A stretch of DNA of 43,246 nt. Origin: Magnetococcales bacterium (GTDB lineage: Bacteria; Pseudomonadota; Magnetococcia; Magnetococcales; DC0425bin3). The translations under genes and the position numbers were made by a program. Location: NCBI GenBank assembly GCA_015231175.1, contig JADGBZ010000021.1:1-43246 (forward strand), in the 5' to 3' direction. Of the stretch, positions 6,808 to 16,119 are shown piece after piece (position 1 is the first letter of the stretch; each line of letters opens with the position of its first letter). The notes beneath the pieces were generated by a model. The model saw only the letters and a list, made by a program, of their open reading frames with translations. It did not search any database and had not been told where the DNA came from.

Positions 6808-7770
6808 CTATTGCCTGGCATACTCCGCCAGGCGTTGCATGTGTTGCGGACGCAGAGGACCGAACACCCCCAGGAGTCGCTGGCGTCCGATGGCCAAGAC
6901 CCAATCACCCTCGTAACGGTCGCTGATGCGCACGATTTTGGCATCACCCTGAGGCTCCAGACGGTAGGGAATCTCCTCCCCCTGGAGGAATGACAGGAGC
7001 GCCTTTTCCAGGGCTGCGGTCTCTTCTGGAGTGCCAACAATCAGGAAAGCGGTGCGGCTCTCTCCCTTTTCTCCACTGAAGGAGCGCTCCACCACATGAT
7101 TCAAAAAATTCATGCCACGATAGTTTTCCTTGATGAAGCGGGTGTCACCGACATTGCCAAAGTCTGGAAAAGAAAATGAAAGATCGGATTCTTCGCCCGT
7201 CTTGGGCACGATTTTTCCAGCCAGAAGGGCTGCGGTCTCCTGCAAGGAACCCTCATCGGAAAATGCGGCCAGGCGCACATAGTAGGGGCCCTTGATCAGG
7301 GAGAGGGTCCGATCGGCAACAAAGGCCATCTCTCCGACATGCACCGTTTGGCTTTGGGAACTTTTTTGCTCCATGAGGACGCCGAAGGCAAACATGGGTT
7401 TGCCCATGTCATACAGATCCACCACCAGGGAGGGTTGACGCGCTCCAGAAGGGCCATACTCGCCAACGGTCAAGTGCCGAAAACCTGCACCAATAAAAAA
7501 ATCGGCATGGCCGTTGATGTATTCGTAGAGATTCTCCCGGGTATACTCCCGGACGGACCCCATTTTTTTCAGCGGTCCCAGGGAATCGGGAAACATATGC
7601 GCCATCTCGGACGTGACATGGCTACCCTTTTGGAACTCCAACAGACCTGGGTCATAGTGCTGGCCGTCGAACCAGACGGCCAGCGCCAACAGAGGGGGCA
7701 GGAGCAGCAGCAGCACCCGGGTAACCCACGGCGTTGCAGGGGGAGAGAGCAAGTCAGGCAACCGTGGCAA
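6808..7770 (-). CDS. DUF6599-like envelope protein
   Basis: Encodes up to 320 residues. One N-terminal hydrophobic segment (VTRVLLLLLPPLLALAVWF) is a signal anchor or signal peptide. The rest looks soluble and includes YTRENLYEYINGHADFFIGA, VDLYDMGKPMFAFGVL and VRISDRYEGDWVLAIGR. I recognise this as the DUF6599 type (Y-x-x-x-N-L-Y-E-Y-I-N-G-x-A), repeatedly found next to DUF362 and polyferredoxin genes; its reaction is unknown to me. The start is uncertain: no ATG is available, and the TTG at 7770 (overlapping the upstream gene by 17 bases) and a GTG at 7716 both lack a clear ribosome site. It is the second gene of the redox operon, 21 bases before the DUF362 GTG. Confidence 0.65.
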   Translation of the reverse strand: MPRLPDLLSPPATPWVTRVLLLLLPPLLALAVWFDGQHYDPGLLEFQKGSHVTSEMAHMFPDSLGPLKKMGSVREYTRENLYEYINGHADFFIGAGFRHLTVGEYGPSGARQPSLVVDLYDMGKPMFAFGVLMEQKSSQSQTVHVGEMAFVADRTLSLIKGPYYVRLAAFSDEGSLQETAALLAGKIVPKTGEESDLSFSFPDFGNVGDTRFIKENYRGMNFLNHVVERSFSGEKGESRTAFLIVGTPEETAALEKALLSFLQGEEIPYRLEPQGDAKIVRISDRYEGDWVLAIGRQRLLGVFGPLRPQHMQRLAEYARQ

Positions 7771-8956
7771 AGGAGAGTTGCCGATGGGCGGCGCGCAGCT
7801 TGGTGGCTACGGGCAGACCATAGGCGCACAACTGGTTACAGGAAGCCGAGTCGCAATTTTGACAAATGGCCGCATTTTTCTCCAGCGCGGCGTAAGATTG
7901 CATGGCTTGTTTCTCGTCCTTGTAGTCTGCAAAATACATTTGGTAGCGCAGGATGGAGGCGATGGGAAGACCCGCCTGGCAACCCGCTTCGCAATCGCCG
8001 CAGCCGGTGCGGCAATAGTCCTGGCCGTGGCGAGCGGCATATTGGTCGAGGAGCTTCTGATCCGTGGCAGAGAAATCCTGTCCCGAAGCCTGAAGGTAAA
8101 GATCCAGGTGACCGGTATTGGCAAAGGTGACAACGAGGCCACCGACTTCGGCATGTTTGAGAACCCACTTGAATGCGGCGTGTTCGGAGACACCGCGCAG
8201 ATCAGCGCCGCTCTCTCTGGCGCCGGCAAGGGTTTTCATGGCGACCACGCCGACCCCTTTCTGGCTTGCGGCTTTCAGCACCTCAGGAACTTTGGGAAAT
8301 TTCATGAAGTTGAAAGCCGGCATGATCAAATCAAAATGGCCGGAATCGACCGCCTCCATGAGCAGCTTTTCCATGTTGTGGGGGCCATGCGATGAGACGG
8401 CCAGGGCACGCACCTTGCCATCCCGGCGCAACCGTTCGTAGGCCTTGAGCATGTTGGGATCCAACAACCGCTTCCGCTCCTTGTCAAAATCCGGGCTCTC
8501 CCCCACAGCATGGACAAACACGGCATCCAGATAATCCGTGCCCAACCGCTTGAGACTCTCCTCAACTGCGGCAACATAATCTTGTTCGCTACTTCCCACG
8601 GGAAGATGACCAGGGTACGGTTTAGACTGGCAAAATTTGGAGGCGATATAAATTTTCCCCCGGTCTGGCAGGCGTTTCAGGGCCTCGCCGATCAGGCTTT
8701 CACTGGGGCCATAGTCCGGAGCCGTATCGAAGTAGTTGACACCCCGTTCGATGGCCCGCAGCACCAGGGAGGCCGAAGGCAATTTTCCCGCACCGAAAGA
8801 GATATCACTGATTTTCATCCCGGTGCGCCCCAGGGTGCGATAATTTTTGATACTGGCTTTGTCGGACTCGGCGGCGCTGCCGGGGGCAACCTCTCCAGCC
8901 AAAGTGGTGACCGCAGCCAGAGCCACGGAAGACTTGATGAAATCACGACGTTTCAT
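7754..8956 (-). CDS. Tat-signal aldo/keto reductase with C-terminal Fe-S motifs
   Basis: Encodes 400 residues from the ATG at 8956 (MKRRDFIKSSVALAAV), which gives a twin-arginine signal; GGA lies about 9 bases upstream. After the signal comes an aldo/keto reductase barrel: YRTLGRTGMKISDISFGAG, GVNYFDTAPDYGPSE, KIYIASKF and YLDAVFVHAVG. The catalytic Asp/Tyr pair is visible in DTAPDYG, Lys in ASKF, and His in FVHAVG. The C-terminal 100 residues add a Cys-rich tail (CRTGCGDCEAGC and CQNCDSASCNQLC) fitting [4Fe-4S] binding. A ferredoxin tail on an exported reductase suggests electrons come from the membrane polyferredoxin of the same operon rather than NADPH; that is inference. First gene of the operon. 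Confidence 0.8.
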   Translation of the reverse strand: MKRRDFIKSSVALAAVTTLAGEVAPGSAAESDKASIKNYRTLGRTGMKISDISFGAGKLPSASLVLRAIERGVNYFDTAPDYGPSESLIGEALKRLPDRGKIYIASKFCQSKPYPGHLPVGSSEQDYVAAVEESLKRLGTDYLDAVFVHAVGESPDFDKERKRLLDPNMLKAYERLRRDGKVRALAVSSHGPHNMEKLLMEAVDSGHFDLIMPAFNFMKFPKVPEVLKAASQKGVGVVAMKTLAGARESGADLRGVSEHAAFKWVLKHAEVGGLVVTFANTGHLDLYLQASGQDFSATDQKLLDQYAARHGQDYCRTGCGDCEAGCQAGLPIASILRYQMYFADYKDEKQAMQSYAALEKNAAICQNCDSASCNQLCAYGLPVATKLRAAHRQLSFATVA

Positions 8957-9140
8957 GACGTTTTTTCCTTTCATGACGGCCAGTTACAGTACATGATCAG
9001 GCACGATATGTTCGGGTATCCAGCAGACTTGGCAAGATTGTACAGATCCCTCCTTATTTTCTGCACGTTTTTTGCTGTGTCAACCATGGGCAGATCATGT
9101 TTTCCGGCCACAGTTCTCCACCCGACAACGCATCGGGATT

Positions 9141-9251
9141 CAGGGAGCCGGCTTCCTGGCATATCCGGAAGCGAGTCCTGGTTGGGTTCGGGGCACAGCT
9201 CTGACAAAGTCTTTTATATCAAAGCTTTTCTTGCAAGGGTGTTGAATGGTT
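9141..9251 (-). repeat. Dispersed structured repeat, copy 2 (inverted, diverged)
   Basis: The reverse complement carries AACCATTCAACACCCTTGCA, AGAAAAGCTTTGATAT, AGCTGTGCCCCGAACCCAAC and then, past about 15 further bases, a stem at 9141-9158. It is more diverged than the copy at the right edge. It occupies most of the 390-base gap between the redox operon and cheV; nothing else is recognisable there. Confidence 0.65.
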
Positions 9252-9346
9252 GCTATCCTTTCGGTTTCGGCAAGTCCGGCTCCGAATGCGTGCAAAACGG
9301 CAGACTCGAAACGATAACCCCCATCAATCAAGAACAGGAATGATTC

Positions 9347-10303
9347 ATGGATAATTTCATGAAGGAGATCGACCAGAGGAGCAATCTGGCTTTTTCCAAT
9401 CAAATGGAGATGCTCACATTTTTCTTAACGGATTCCCAACAGTACGGGATCAACGTTTTCAAGATCATCGAAGTGATCGAAACCCCGAAAAACGTGACCG
9501 TCATGCCGCAGAGCCATCCCGCCATTCTGGGGGCGATCAACTTTCGTGAACAGTTGGTCACCGTCATCGATCTGGCCAGTGCCCTGAGCATGGCGCCCGT
9601 CGATACGAATGAAGGAGTCAGCTACGTCATTATCTGCGAATACAGCGGCTCCATCCAGGGATTTCTCATCAGCAGTCCCAACAAGCTGATCACCCGCAGC
9701 TGGAAAGATATACGGAGTCCGGGCAACGGCACACAAAGTTCGGGCTACCTGACCGCCCTGACCTACGACGACGAAGGAAAATCCATCCAGATACTCGACA
9801 TCGAAAAGGTGCTGGGCGAGATCATGGGGGTTGAGGATACGGTTCCCCAGGAGATGATCGAAGAGGGGCATAAACTCAGCATCGACAACTTTCACGTCAT
9901 GGCAGTGGATGATTCGCGTGCAGCCCGCAATCTTCTCTCCTCCACGCTTGAGCAGTTGGGAGTCCAACACCATGTCTTTGACAATGCCGAGTCCGCCTTC
10001 GCGGCCTTGGAAAAGTCATTGGAGCCCAATTCCCGTTTTCGGTATTGCTTGATCATCTCCGACATCGAGATGCCCGGCATGGACGGTTTTACCTTCACCC
10101 GGCAGGTCAAGGCAAACCCGGATCTGGCCAAAATCCAACTGGTTCTCCACAGCTCCATGAGCAACCAAGCCAACAAGGTCAAGGCAGACGCCGTCGGAGC
10201 CAACGACTTCATTCCAAAATTCCAACCCGGAAACATTGCCCGTGTGGTTCTGGAGCAGGTCTCCAGAATCCGGGAACAGGGTGCAGGGTGTTACCGAGGC
10301 TGA
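9347..10303 (+). CDS. cheV: Chemotaxis coupling protein CheV (CheW-REC)
   Basis: Encodes 318 residues. Residues about 22-165 form a CheW domain (LTFFLTDSQQYGINVFKIIE, then PQSHPAILGAINFREQLVTV IDL). Residues about 185-310 form a response-regulator receiver (VMAVDDSRAARNLL, with the phosphoacceptor Asp in LIISDIEMPGMDGF and the conserved Lys in DFIPKF). CheV couples chemoreceptors to CheA and is tuned by phosphorylation. AGGA lies about 7 bases before the ATG at 9347. It stands alone, convergent with the sigma-54 regulator gene (70 bases between stops). Other chemotaxis genes are absent except the chemoreceptor at 39336. Confidence 0.9.
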   Translation: MDNFMKEIDQRSNLAFSNQMEMLTFFLTDSQQYGINVFKIIEVIETPKNVTVMPQSHPAILGAINFREQLVTVIDLASALSMAPVDTNEGVSYVIICEYSGSIQGFLISSPNKLITRSWKDIRSPGNGTQSSGYLTALTYDDEGKSIQILDIEKVLGEIMGVEDTVPQEMIEEGHKLSIDNFHVMAVDDSRAARNLLSSTLEQLGVQHHVFDNAESAFAALEKSLEPNSRFRYCLIISDIEMPGMDGFTFTRQVKANPDLAKIQLVLHSSMSNQANKVKADAVGANDFIPKFQPGNIARVVLEQVSRIREQGAGCYRG

Positions 10304-10372
10304 CGCCCCCCTCTCTTTGCTGTCGGTCATCAGGTCGTTTCGGCTGATGGAACCTGCACACGGGTATATGAA

Positions 10373-12085
10373 TCACAGGTTGGGGGTGTCCTGGATTCCC
10401 AGTTCATGCATTTTCCGATAGAGGGTGCTTCGGCTCATGCCCAGGCTGCGTGCCGCCCGGGACTTGACCCAGCCGAACTTTTCCAGGGCTTGCGTAATCA
10501 GCTCACGCTCCCCTTCCGGGGAGGCAGCGGTCGCTGCGGTGTACGCCTGGGGCTGCACCTGGGCCAGTTCCGGGGGCAAATCCTTGGCATCGAGCAACGA
10601 GTCCCGGCAAATGACAAAGGCATGCTCGATGGCATGTTCAAGTTCTCGGATGTTTCCCGGCCAGGGATGGGCCATGACAACCTTCATGAAATTTTCTGAA
10701 ACGCCCGATATGGATTTGCCGAACGAAGCGTTGAATCTCCCGATGAAATGTTCGACCAGGAGGGGAATATCCTCCCGACGTTCCCGCAGGGAAGGAAGGT
10801 GGATTTCCACCACTTTCAGGCGATAGTAGAGATCTTCCCGGAACAGGCCCTGGGCAATCTTGTCGCGCAGGTTCTGGTTGGTGGCGGCCACGACGCGCAC
10901 GTCCACAGAGACCGTGCGACTCTCTCCGACACGTTCCAGCTCCTTGTTTTGCAAGACCCGCAACAATCGGGTTTGCATTTTGGCTGAGACATCGCCAATT
11001 TCGTCCAGAAAGATCGTGCCATGGTCGGCGAGTTGAAAACGCCCGATCTTGTCTTTGACCGCACCGGTAAAGGCCCCGCGCACGTGGCCAAAAAGTTCAC
11101 TCTCCAATAAGGTTTCCGACAGCCCCGAACAGTTGACCTTGACCAGGGTTCCGCGATGGCGCACACCTTTTCTGTGCAGGGCATCCGCGATACGCTCCTT
11201 GCCGGTACCACTTTCTCCGGTGATCAGGACAGTGGTATCCACATCGGCCAGATTTTCAATAAGCGCATAAATTTCTTGCATTTTTCGGCTACGCCCGATG
11301 ATGCCGTGAAACCCCTGCCGCTCGCCAAGATTTTTTTCCAGAGCCGCCAGGCGGGTTTCATCCCGCACCACCATGACCGCGCCGAGAAACCGGCTGTTTT
11401 CATCGAACAGAGGCGATGCGGAGATATCCACCATCTGGCCATGATGCACCGAGTTGTTGCATGGCAACCGAACAATCTCTGCCCGGTTTTTGTTTTCAAA
11501 GACCCGCTGCAAGGCCTCCTGGCATTGACCTTCACAATGGCGGTTGTCCACGTGCAGGGGGTGTCCGGTTGCCGCTTCGGTGAGGCCGCAAATACGCTGG
11601 GCGGCCAGGTTGAACTCCATGACCCGCGAGGCGGCATCGACGGTGATGATGGCATCTTTGACACTGTTGAATACAGCCGTCAGACGGTGTTGCATGCGTT
11701 CCCGCTCATCCCGCATGGATTTATGATCCAGGGCGGATTTGACCTGACGCAACAAATTTTCCTTCAAGATCGGCTTGACCAGGTAATCATAGGCCCCGGC
11801 CCGCAGTGCCTCCTGGACGGTCTCCAGGTTGGGAAAACCGGTGATGACCAGGACGTAGGGGCCACCGGGACACCGCCTTTGCACCTCCTTGAGCAGTTCC
11901 AGGCCACTTTTTCCGTTCATGTGAATATCGGTAAAGAGCAGATCAAGTCCGCCCTCATCCAGGATGCGAAGGGCAGTATCGTAATCCTCGGCAGTGACGA
12001 CATCATAACCGGCACTGGTCAAAAAAGACTGAAATATAAACCGGATATGGGAATCATCATCCACGATGAGAATTTTTGAGCCCAT
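10373..12085 (-). CDS. Sigma-54-dependent response regulator (REC-PAS-AAA+-HTH)
   Basis: Encodes 570 residues. A receiver domain comes first (ILIVDDDSHIRF, Asp in LLFTDIHMNGKSG, Lys in YLVKPI), then a PAS domain (about 130-245: AVFNSVKDAIITVDAASRVM). The AAA+ sigma-54 interaction domain has Walker A GESGTGKE, the sigma-54 contact loop GAFTGA, and FLDEIGDVS. A Fis-type helix-turn-helix ends the protein (WVKSRAARSLGMSRSTLYRK). The start at 12085 is set by GAAGGGAA upstream and by overlap with the preceding stop as TGATG; the longer frame to 12175 is rejected. It activates sigma-54 promoters; the targets and cognate kinase are not in the window. A PAS between REC and AAA+ is less usual and implies a second input. 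Confidence 0.88.
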   Translation of the reverse strand: MGSKILIVDDDSHIRFIFQSFLTSAGYDVVTAEDYDTALRILDEGGLDLLFTDIHMNGKSGLELLKEVQRRCPGGPYVLVITGFPNLETVQEALRAGAYDYLVKPILKENLLRQVKSALDHKSMRDERERMQHRLTAVFNSVKDAIITVDAASRVMEFNLAAQRICGLTEAATGHPLHVDNRHCEGQCQEALQRVFENKNRAEIVRLPCNNSVHHGQMVDISASPLFDENSRFLGAVMVVRDETRLAALEKNLGERQGFHGIIGRSRKMQEIYALIENLADVDTTVLITGESGTGKERIADALHRKGVRHRGTLVKVNCSGLSETLLESELFGHVRGAFTGAVKDKIGRFQLADHGTIFLDEIGDVSAKMQTRLLRVLQNKELERVGESRTVSVDVRVVAATNQNLRDKIAQGLFREDLYYRLKVVEIHLPSLRERREDIPLLVEHFIGRFNASFGKSISGVSENFMKVVMAHPWPGNIRELEHAIEHAFVICRDSLLDAKDLPPELAQVQPQAYTAATAASPEGERELITQALEKFGWVKSRAARSLGMSRSTLYRKMHELGIQDTPNL

Positions 12086-13479
12086 CAAAATTTCCCTTCT
12101 TCCTGCAATATCCACTCGCGAACCTGGGCCACCAGAAACTCCCTCTGATTGCGGTTGGGATCCTGCCCAACCCACTCCACCAGACGCTGGCGCAACTGCC
12201 CCAGCCAGGGACCGGGCGCCATACGAACCAGGTCGAGAATTTCTCCGCCGGTCAGTGCCAAATCCGCTGGATCGAGACGCAACATGGCTTCGCGCGTCAG
12301 ATGGCAGCGACGCATGGAGCGGGTAAACTCCTCGGCAATTTTGAGATTCTCTTCGGATGTGGTGTTGGGAAGGGCCTCCTTTTTGGCGCGCAGGAGGCGG
12401 AACAACCCCTCCACCGGGATGGTCTGTTCGATCAGCTTGCGCAACCCCCGATCCGTCATGGTTTGATGCACATCCAGGTGTTGCACCATATGGTTGATCC
12501 GGCGTTGCCGGCGTTTGGAAAATTGCAGCCGGCTCAAAATGCCCGCATTGATGCGCATGGTCTCTTCATGAAACCCGGGATAGTCGACGATTTTGCCTTC
12601 CGCATCTTTTCGGCCACAAACGCCCTTTCCTGTTTGGTGGAGCAGGGATGCCCATCGCAGATCCAGGAAGGAGACCTCCTCTTCGGCAGCCGGGGCCGTC
12701 ATGTTCAGGAGCATGCGCAGGGAGTTTTCCCAGGCGCTTTGGGGCTCCCCCGGAACTTCCGGGCACTCCTGAAGGGCGGCAAACTCCGGTAACAACTCCC
12801 GGCCCAGCACCGAGCGAAACAGGCGATGGACCATATCCTGTGAAAACCGATCCCTGAGCAGCAAGGTGAAGATTTGGTCGAATTCAGCGCGAACCCTTTC
12901 CTGGGCCACATGGTTTGGCACAGTCTCTTCAGAATTTTTCAGATCATCCTGGTCCGGCTTGCCGGCTAGTTGCAGGGTGAAGCGGAAAAATCGCAGGGCA
13001 CGCAGCGGATCTTCCAGCAGGGTTTCCGCGCCGTTGACGAGGCGGATGATATTGTTTTCCAGATCGGCGCGACCATTGTAGGGATCGATCAAAGGTCCAT
13101 CCGGCCAATGGAAGGCCATCGCATTGGCCGTGATGTCACGATGGGAAAGATCTTCCGCCACGGTCGCCGGATGGGAGGGGCGATGACGAAAGGTGGCTAT
13201 CTCCACCATTTTGGGATTTTCCTTGCGCTTCAGAGGCAACAACAAACTGTTATGCTTGTTGCCCATGACAGCCATGGCATATCCTGCATCCTGGAGTTTG
13301 CGTTGGCAGTGCGGCAAGGGGTGGGAGACAAGAATGGCGAGTTCATCGGGGTGGGCTTTGTTGCGCAAGGAGTCCCGCAGGGAGTCTCCAACCAGAAAAA
13401 TCGGACCGATCAAACGGTCCAGGTCGTCCAGAAGCGAGTGGACAAAAGGGGAGAGGCCTCTTTGCAGGGATAGGTACAT
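12085..13479 (-). CDS. CCA-transferase/poly(A) polymerase homologue, degenerate active sites
   Basis: Encodes 464 residues. The class II tRNA nucleotidyltransferase frame is recognisable: LVGDSLRDSLRNKAHPDEL (29-47), VEIATFRHR (92-100), HRDITANAMAF (113-123), PLIDPYNGRADLENNIIRLV (129-148) and EDPLRALRFFRF (156-167). However, the first motif, normally GGxVRD...DxD, reads GDSLRD...DEL, so a glycine and the second metal Asp are lost. The HD-domain position reads LLHQTGKG (279-286) where LLHDIGK is expected. It therefore probably does not add CCA or act as an HD phosphohydrolase, and may bind RNA or a nucleotide. Its stop overlaps the start of the sigma-54 regulator by one base, suggesting a joint role. 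The ATG at 13479 has no clear ribosome site. Confidence 0.75.
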   Translation of the reverse strand: MYLSLQRGLSPFVHSLLDDLDRLIGPIFLVGDSLRDSLRNKAHPDELAILVSHPLPHCQRKLQDAGYAMAVMGNKHNSLLLPLKRKENPKMVEIATFRHRPSHPATVAEDLSHRDITANAMAFHWPDGPLIDPYNGRADLENNIIRLVNGAETLLEDPLRALRFFRFTLQLAGKPDQDDLKNSEETVPNHVAQERVRAEFDQIFTLLLRDRFSQDMVHRLFRSVLGRELLPEFAALQECPEVPGEPQSAWENSLRMLLNMTAPAAEEEVSFLDLRWASLLHQTGKGVCGRKDAEGKIVDYPGFHEETMRINAGILSRLQFSKRRQRRINHMVQHLDVHQTMTDRGLRKLIEQTIPVEGLFRLLRAKKEALPNTTSEENLKIAEEFTRSMRRCHLTREAMLRLDPADLALTGGEILDLVRMAPGPWLGQLRQRLVEWVGQDPNRNQREFLVAQVREWILQEEGKF

Positions 13480-13562
13480 GGTTTTTGTTGGCGCGTGGAC
13501 CCATTTGGAGACACCCCAGCCGAACGGCAGGATGAACGTAGATCAAGATCAGGTCGCCGTCA

Positions 13563-14927
13563 ATGCATGAGGATGGAAACAGGAGTGCAGGCCAACGCAT
13601 GGCTTTCATCACGTTGGGGTGCCGGGTCAACCAATGCGAGACCGACATGCTGTATCGTGCCGGCAAGCGGGCTGGTTATCGCCAGGCCAAATCGGGCGAA
13701 ACTGCCGATGTGGTTGTCTTCAACACCTGTTCGGTTACCGGAGAGAGCGAACGGCAGGCCCGTCAGGCCATTCGGCGCGCCGTGCGGGAACATCCCGGCG
13801 CCCGTATCGTGGTCACGGGGTGTTATGCCCAGAGGGATCCGGAGGGTTTGGCGCGCATTCCTGGTGTATCGCTGATCCTGGGCAACGATGGAAAGGAGGA
13901 TTTGTTCGCGGTGTTGGCCAACCAGCGACCTGACCCTGCGGAAGCGGACCGCCCCCTGCCTGTCCGCTCCGAAGCCGGGGAATTTTCCCTCCCTGGCCTG
14001 ACGGAAAGCGGTGTCCAGGATCGGGCGCGTGCCTATCTCCACGTCCAGAATGGCTGTGATGCAGGGTGTACCTTTTGCGTCATTCCGGCCCTGCGCGGGG
14101 CAAGCCGTTCGGCACATCTCGAACAGGTTATCATTCAGGCAAAAGAATTATTGGCACACGGGTTTCAGGAACTGGTCCTGATGGGCATCAACCTGGGATC
14201 TTATGGGCGCGATCTGCCCTCCCCTGTCTCTCTGACCCGACTCATCGGGACATTGTTGCCTCTGCCGGGGTTGGGTCGCTTACGCCTCTCTTCCATCGCC
14301 CCACAAGATCTTGATCCGGCTTTTTTTGCCGAGGTGCTGGCCGAGCCACGCTTTTGCCCCCACCTGCATCTCTCCATCCAATCTGGCGACGATCTGATTC
14401 TCAAGCACATGCGTCGGCCCTACACCCGAGCCCAACTCCTGCATGTCATCCACACCATACGCGCCCGGCGTCCCGAGATCGTTTTAGGCGCCGACATCAT
14501 TGTCGGCTTTCCCACCGAGGACGAAGCTGCCTTTGTCAACACTCTGGAGTTGCTCCAGGAAGGTCAAATCGCCCTGCCTCATATTTTTCGCTATTCGGAC
14601 CGTCCCGGCACTCCGGCAGCCCGGATCCCATCCCATCTCCGCCCCTCCCCCGAGCTGGTCCGGGAGCGGGCGGAGCGTTTACGGATAGCGACCCAGGTCA
14701 TCCTTGGCGATGTTCTCGCCCGAACGGTGGGGCATGAACTCCAGGTTTTGGTGGAGTCGGTAACCCAGGGCCATGCCCGGGGCAAAACCGGAGAGTTTCT
14801 TCCGCTTGTTTTTCCCGCCATGGATATCGACCTGGTTGGCAAACTGGTTTCGGTACAGGTTGCCAGGGTGGATCTGCCGAACATGGGCCTGGTGGGAAAA
14901 TGTGGGGATGCCGATCATGAAATTTGA
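13563..14927 (+). CDS. mtaB: tRNA t6A37 methylthiotransferase MtaB
   Basis: Encodes 454 residues. An N-terminal MTTase domain carries three cluster cysteines (C20 in TLGCRVNQCET, C56 in FNTCSVTGES, C87 in VVTGCYAQ). A radical-SAM domain has CDAGCTFCVIP (C165, C169, C172), and HLSIQSGDDLILKHMRRPYT and ADIIVGFPTEDE follow. A TRAM-like tail ends it. The TLGCRVNQ and GCDAGCTFC forms point to MtaB (converting t6A to ms2t6A in tRNAs) rather than MiaB or RimO. The start is ATG 13563; ATG 13599 (MAFITLGC) is also possible and matches many relatives better. The 3' end overlaps the next gene by 11 bases. Confidence 0.88.
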   Translation: MHEDGNRSAGQRMAFITLGCRVNQCETDMLYRAGKRAGYRQAKSGETADVVVFNTCSVTGESERQARQAIRRAVREHPGARIVVTGCYAQRDPEGLARIPGVSLILGNDGKEDLFAVLANQRPDPAEADRPLPVRSEAGEFSLPGLTESGVQDRARAYLHVQNGCDAGCTFCVIPALRGASRSAHLEQVIIQAKELLAHGFQELVLMGINLGSYGRDLPSPVSLTRLIGTLLPLPGLGRLRLSSIAPQDLDPAFFAEVLAEPRFCPHLHLSIQSGDDLILKHMRRPYTRAQLLHVIHTIRARRPEIVLGADIIVGFPTEDEAAFVNTLELLQEGQIALPHIFRYSDRPGTPAARIPSHLRPSPELVRERAERLRIATQVILGDVLARTVGHELQVLVESVTQGHARGKTGEFLPLVFPAMDIDLVGKLVSVQVARVDLPNMGLVGKCGDADHEI

Positions 14928-16119
14928 CCTTTCACGCCCCATACGCCTTGGGATCATCGTGACCCATCCCATCCAGTATCATGTCCCGCTTTGGGTGGCT
15001 TTGCATCAGCAGACTACATTGGAGATCCAGGTCTTTTATACCTGGGACAACCGGGGCGAAACCGGTTTTTTTGACCATGGTTTCCAAAAGCGGATTTCCT
15101 GGGATATTCCCCTCCTGACGGGCTATCCGTGGGAGTTTGTCCCCAATGTTGCCCGGAACCCCGGCGGCCACCATTTCCGTGGTCTGCACAACCCGGAGCT
15201 GGTCAAGCGGGTGCTGGCCTGGCAGCCCGACGTGGTGATGATCAACGGGTATATGCATCAGAGCCATTTTCTGGCCATCCGCTCCCTGGCGGCACGCGGC
15301 ATACCGGTTCTGTTTCGCGGGGATTCCCACCTCCTTTCGCCTCGAACTCCCATCAAACGGTGGCTGCGGGCGCAGGTATTGCGGCGGCTTTTTCACCGTT
15401 GCCAGGGGTTTCTCTACTGCGGCACCTTGAACCGGGACTATTTTCTCAGTTTTGGCGTTGCATCCGACAAACTTTTTCATTGCCCACACATCGTGGACAA
15501 TGACCGTTTTGCGACCAACGATGCCACACGAAGAGAGGAGGCCGCCGCCTGGCGTGCCAGTCTGGGCATTCCCTCCACCCACAAGGTCGCTCTTTTTGCC
15601 GGAAAATTTCAGGACAAAAAACAACCTCTCCAGCTTCTGGGGGCCTTCATCCGGGCGCGTGTTCCCGAGAGTGTCCTGGTGTTTGTCGGGGATGGAGAGT
15701 TGGCGGAGAGCCTGAAAATCGAGGCAGGAGCCGCCCAGGCCAACGTCCTGTTTCTCCCCTTCCAAAACCAGACCAGCATGCCCCTGGTCTATCGGTTGGG
15801 AGATGTGTTTGTGCTGCCATCGGCTTATGACGAAACATGGGGATTGGGTGTCAATGAGGCGATGTGTTGCGGCGTCCCGGTCATTCTCAGCGACCAGGTG
15901 GGGTGCGGACCTGACCTGGTGGAACCCGGTCGGACAGGGTGGATATTCCCAGCCCGGGAGACGACCGCCTTGACACACATCCTCCAACAAGCCATGCAAC
16001 CCGGTGACCACCTGAAGAGCATGGGAGAGGCTGCCCGGAACAAGATGCAGGCGTGGGGGCTGCCCCACGCCCGGGATGGCATCATTCGCGCCGTGCAATC
16101 GGTCACCAGAGCCCTTTGA
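14917..16119 (+). CDS. Glycosyltransferase family 4 protein
   Basis: Encodes 400 residues from the ATG at 14917 (MKFDLSRPIRLGIIV); TGGGGATG lies upstream and a nearby ATG at 14908 is an alternative. The N-terminal Rossmann-type domain has THPIQYHVPLWVAL. The C-terminal domain has the GT-B signature VALFAGKFQDKKQPLQLLGA, then VFVLPSAYDETWGLGVNEAM and CGVPVILSDQVGCGPDLV, including the E-x7-E-type nucleotide-sugar motif around ETWGLGVNE. It would transfer a sugar in capsule, O-antigen or glycan synthesis; the substrate is unknown. It overlaps mtaB, probably by chance of compaction. Further surface-glycan genes lie to the right on the other strand. Confidence 0.8.
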   Translation: MKFDLSRPIRLGIIVTHPIQYHVPLWVALHQQTTLEIQVFYTWDNRGETGFFDHGFQKRISWDIPLLTGYPWEFVPNVARNPGGHHFRGLHNPELVKRVLAWQPDVVMINGYMHQSHFLAIRSLAARGIPVLFRGDSHLLSPRTPIKRWLRAQVLRRLFHRCQGFLYCGTLNRDYFLSFGVASDKLFHCPHIVDNDRFATNDATRREEAAAWRASLGIPSTHKVALFAGKFQDKKQPLQLLGAFIRARVPESVLVFVGDGELAESLKIEAGAAQANVLFLPFQNQTSMPLVYRLGDVFVLPSAYDETWGLGVNEAMCCGVPVILSDQVGCGPDLVEPGRTGWIFPARETTALTHILQQAMQPGDHLKSMGEAARNKMQAWGLPHARDGIIRAVQSVTRAL

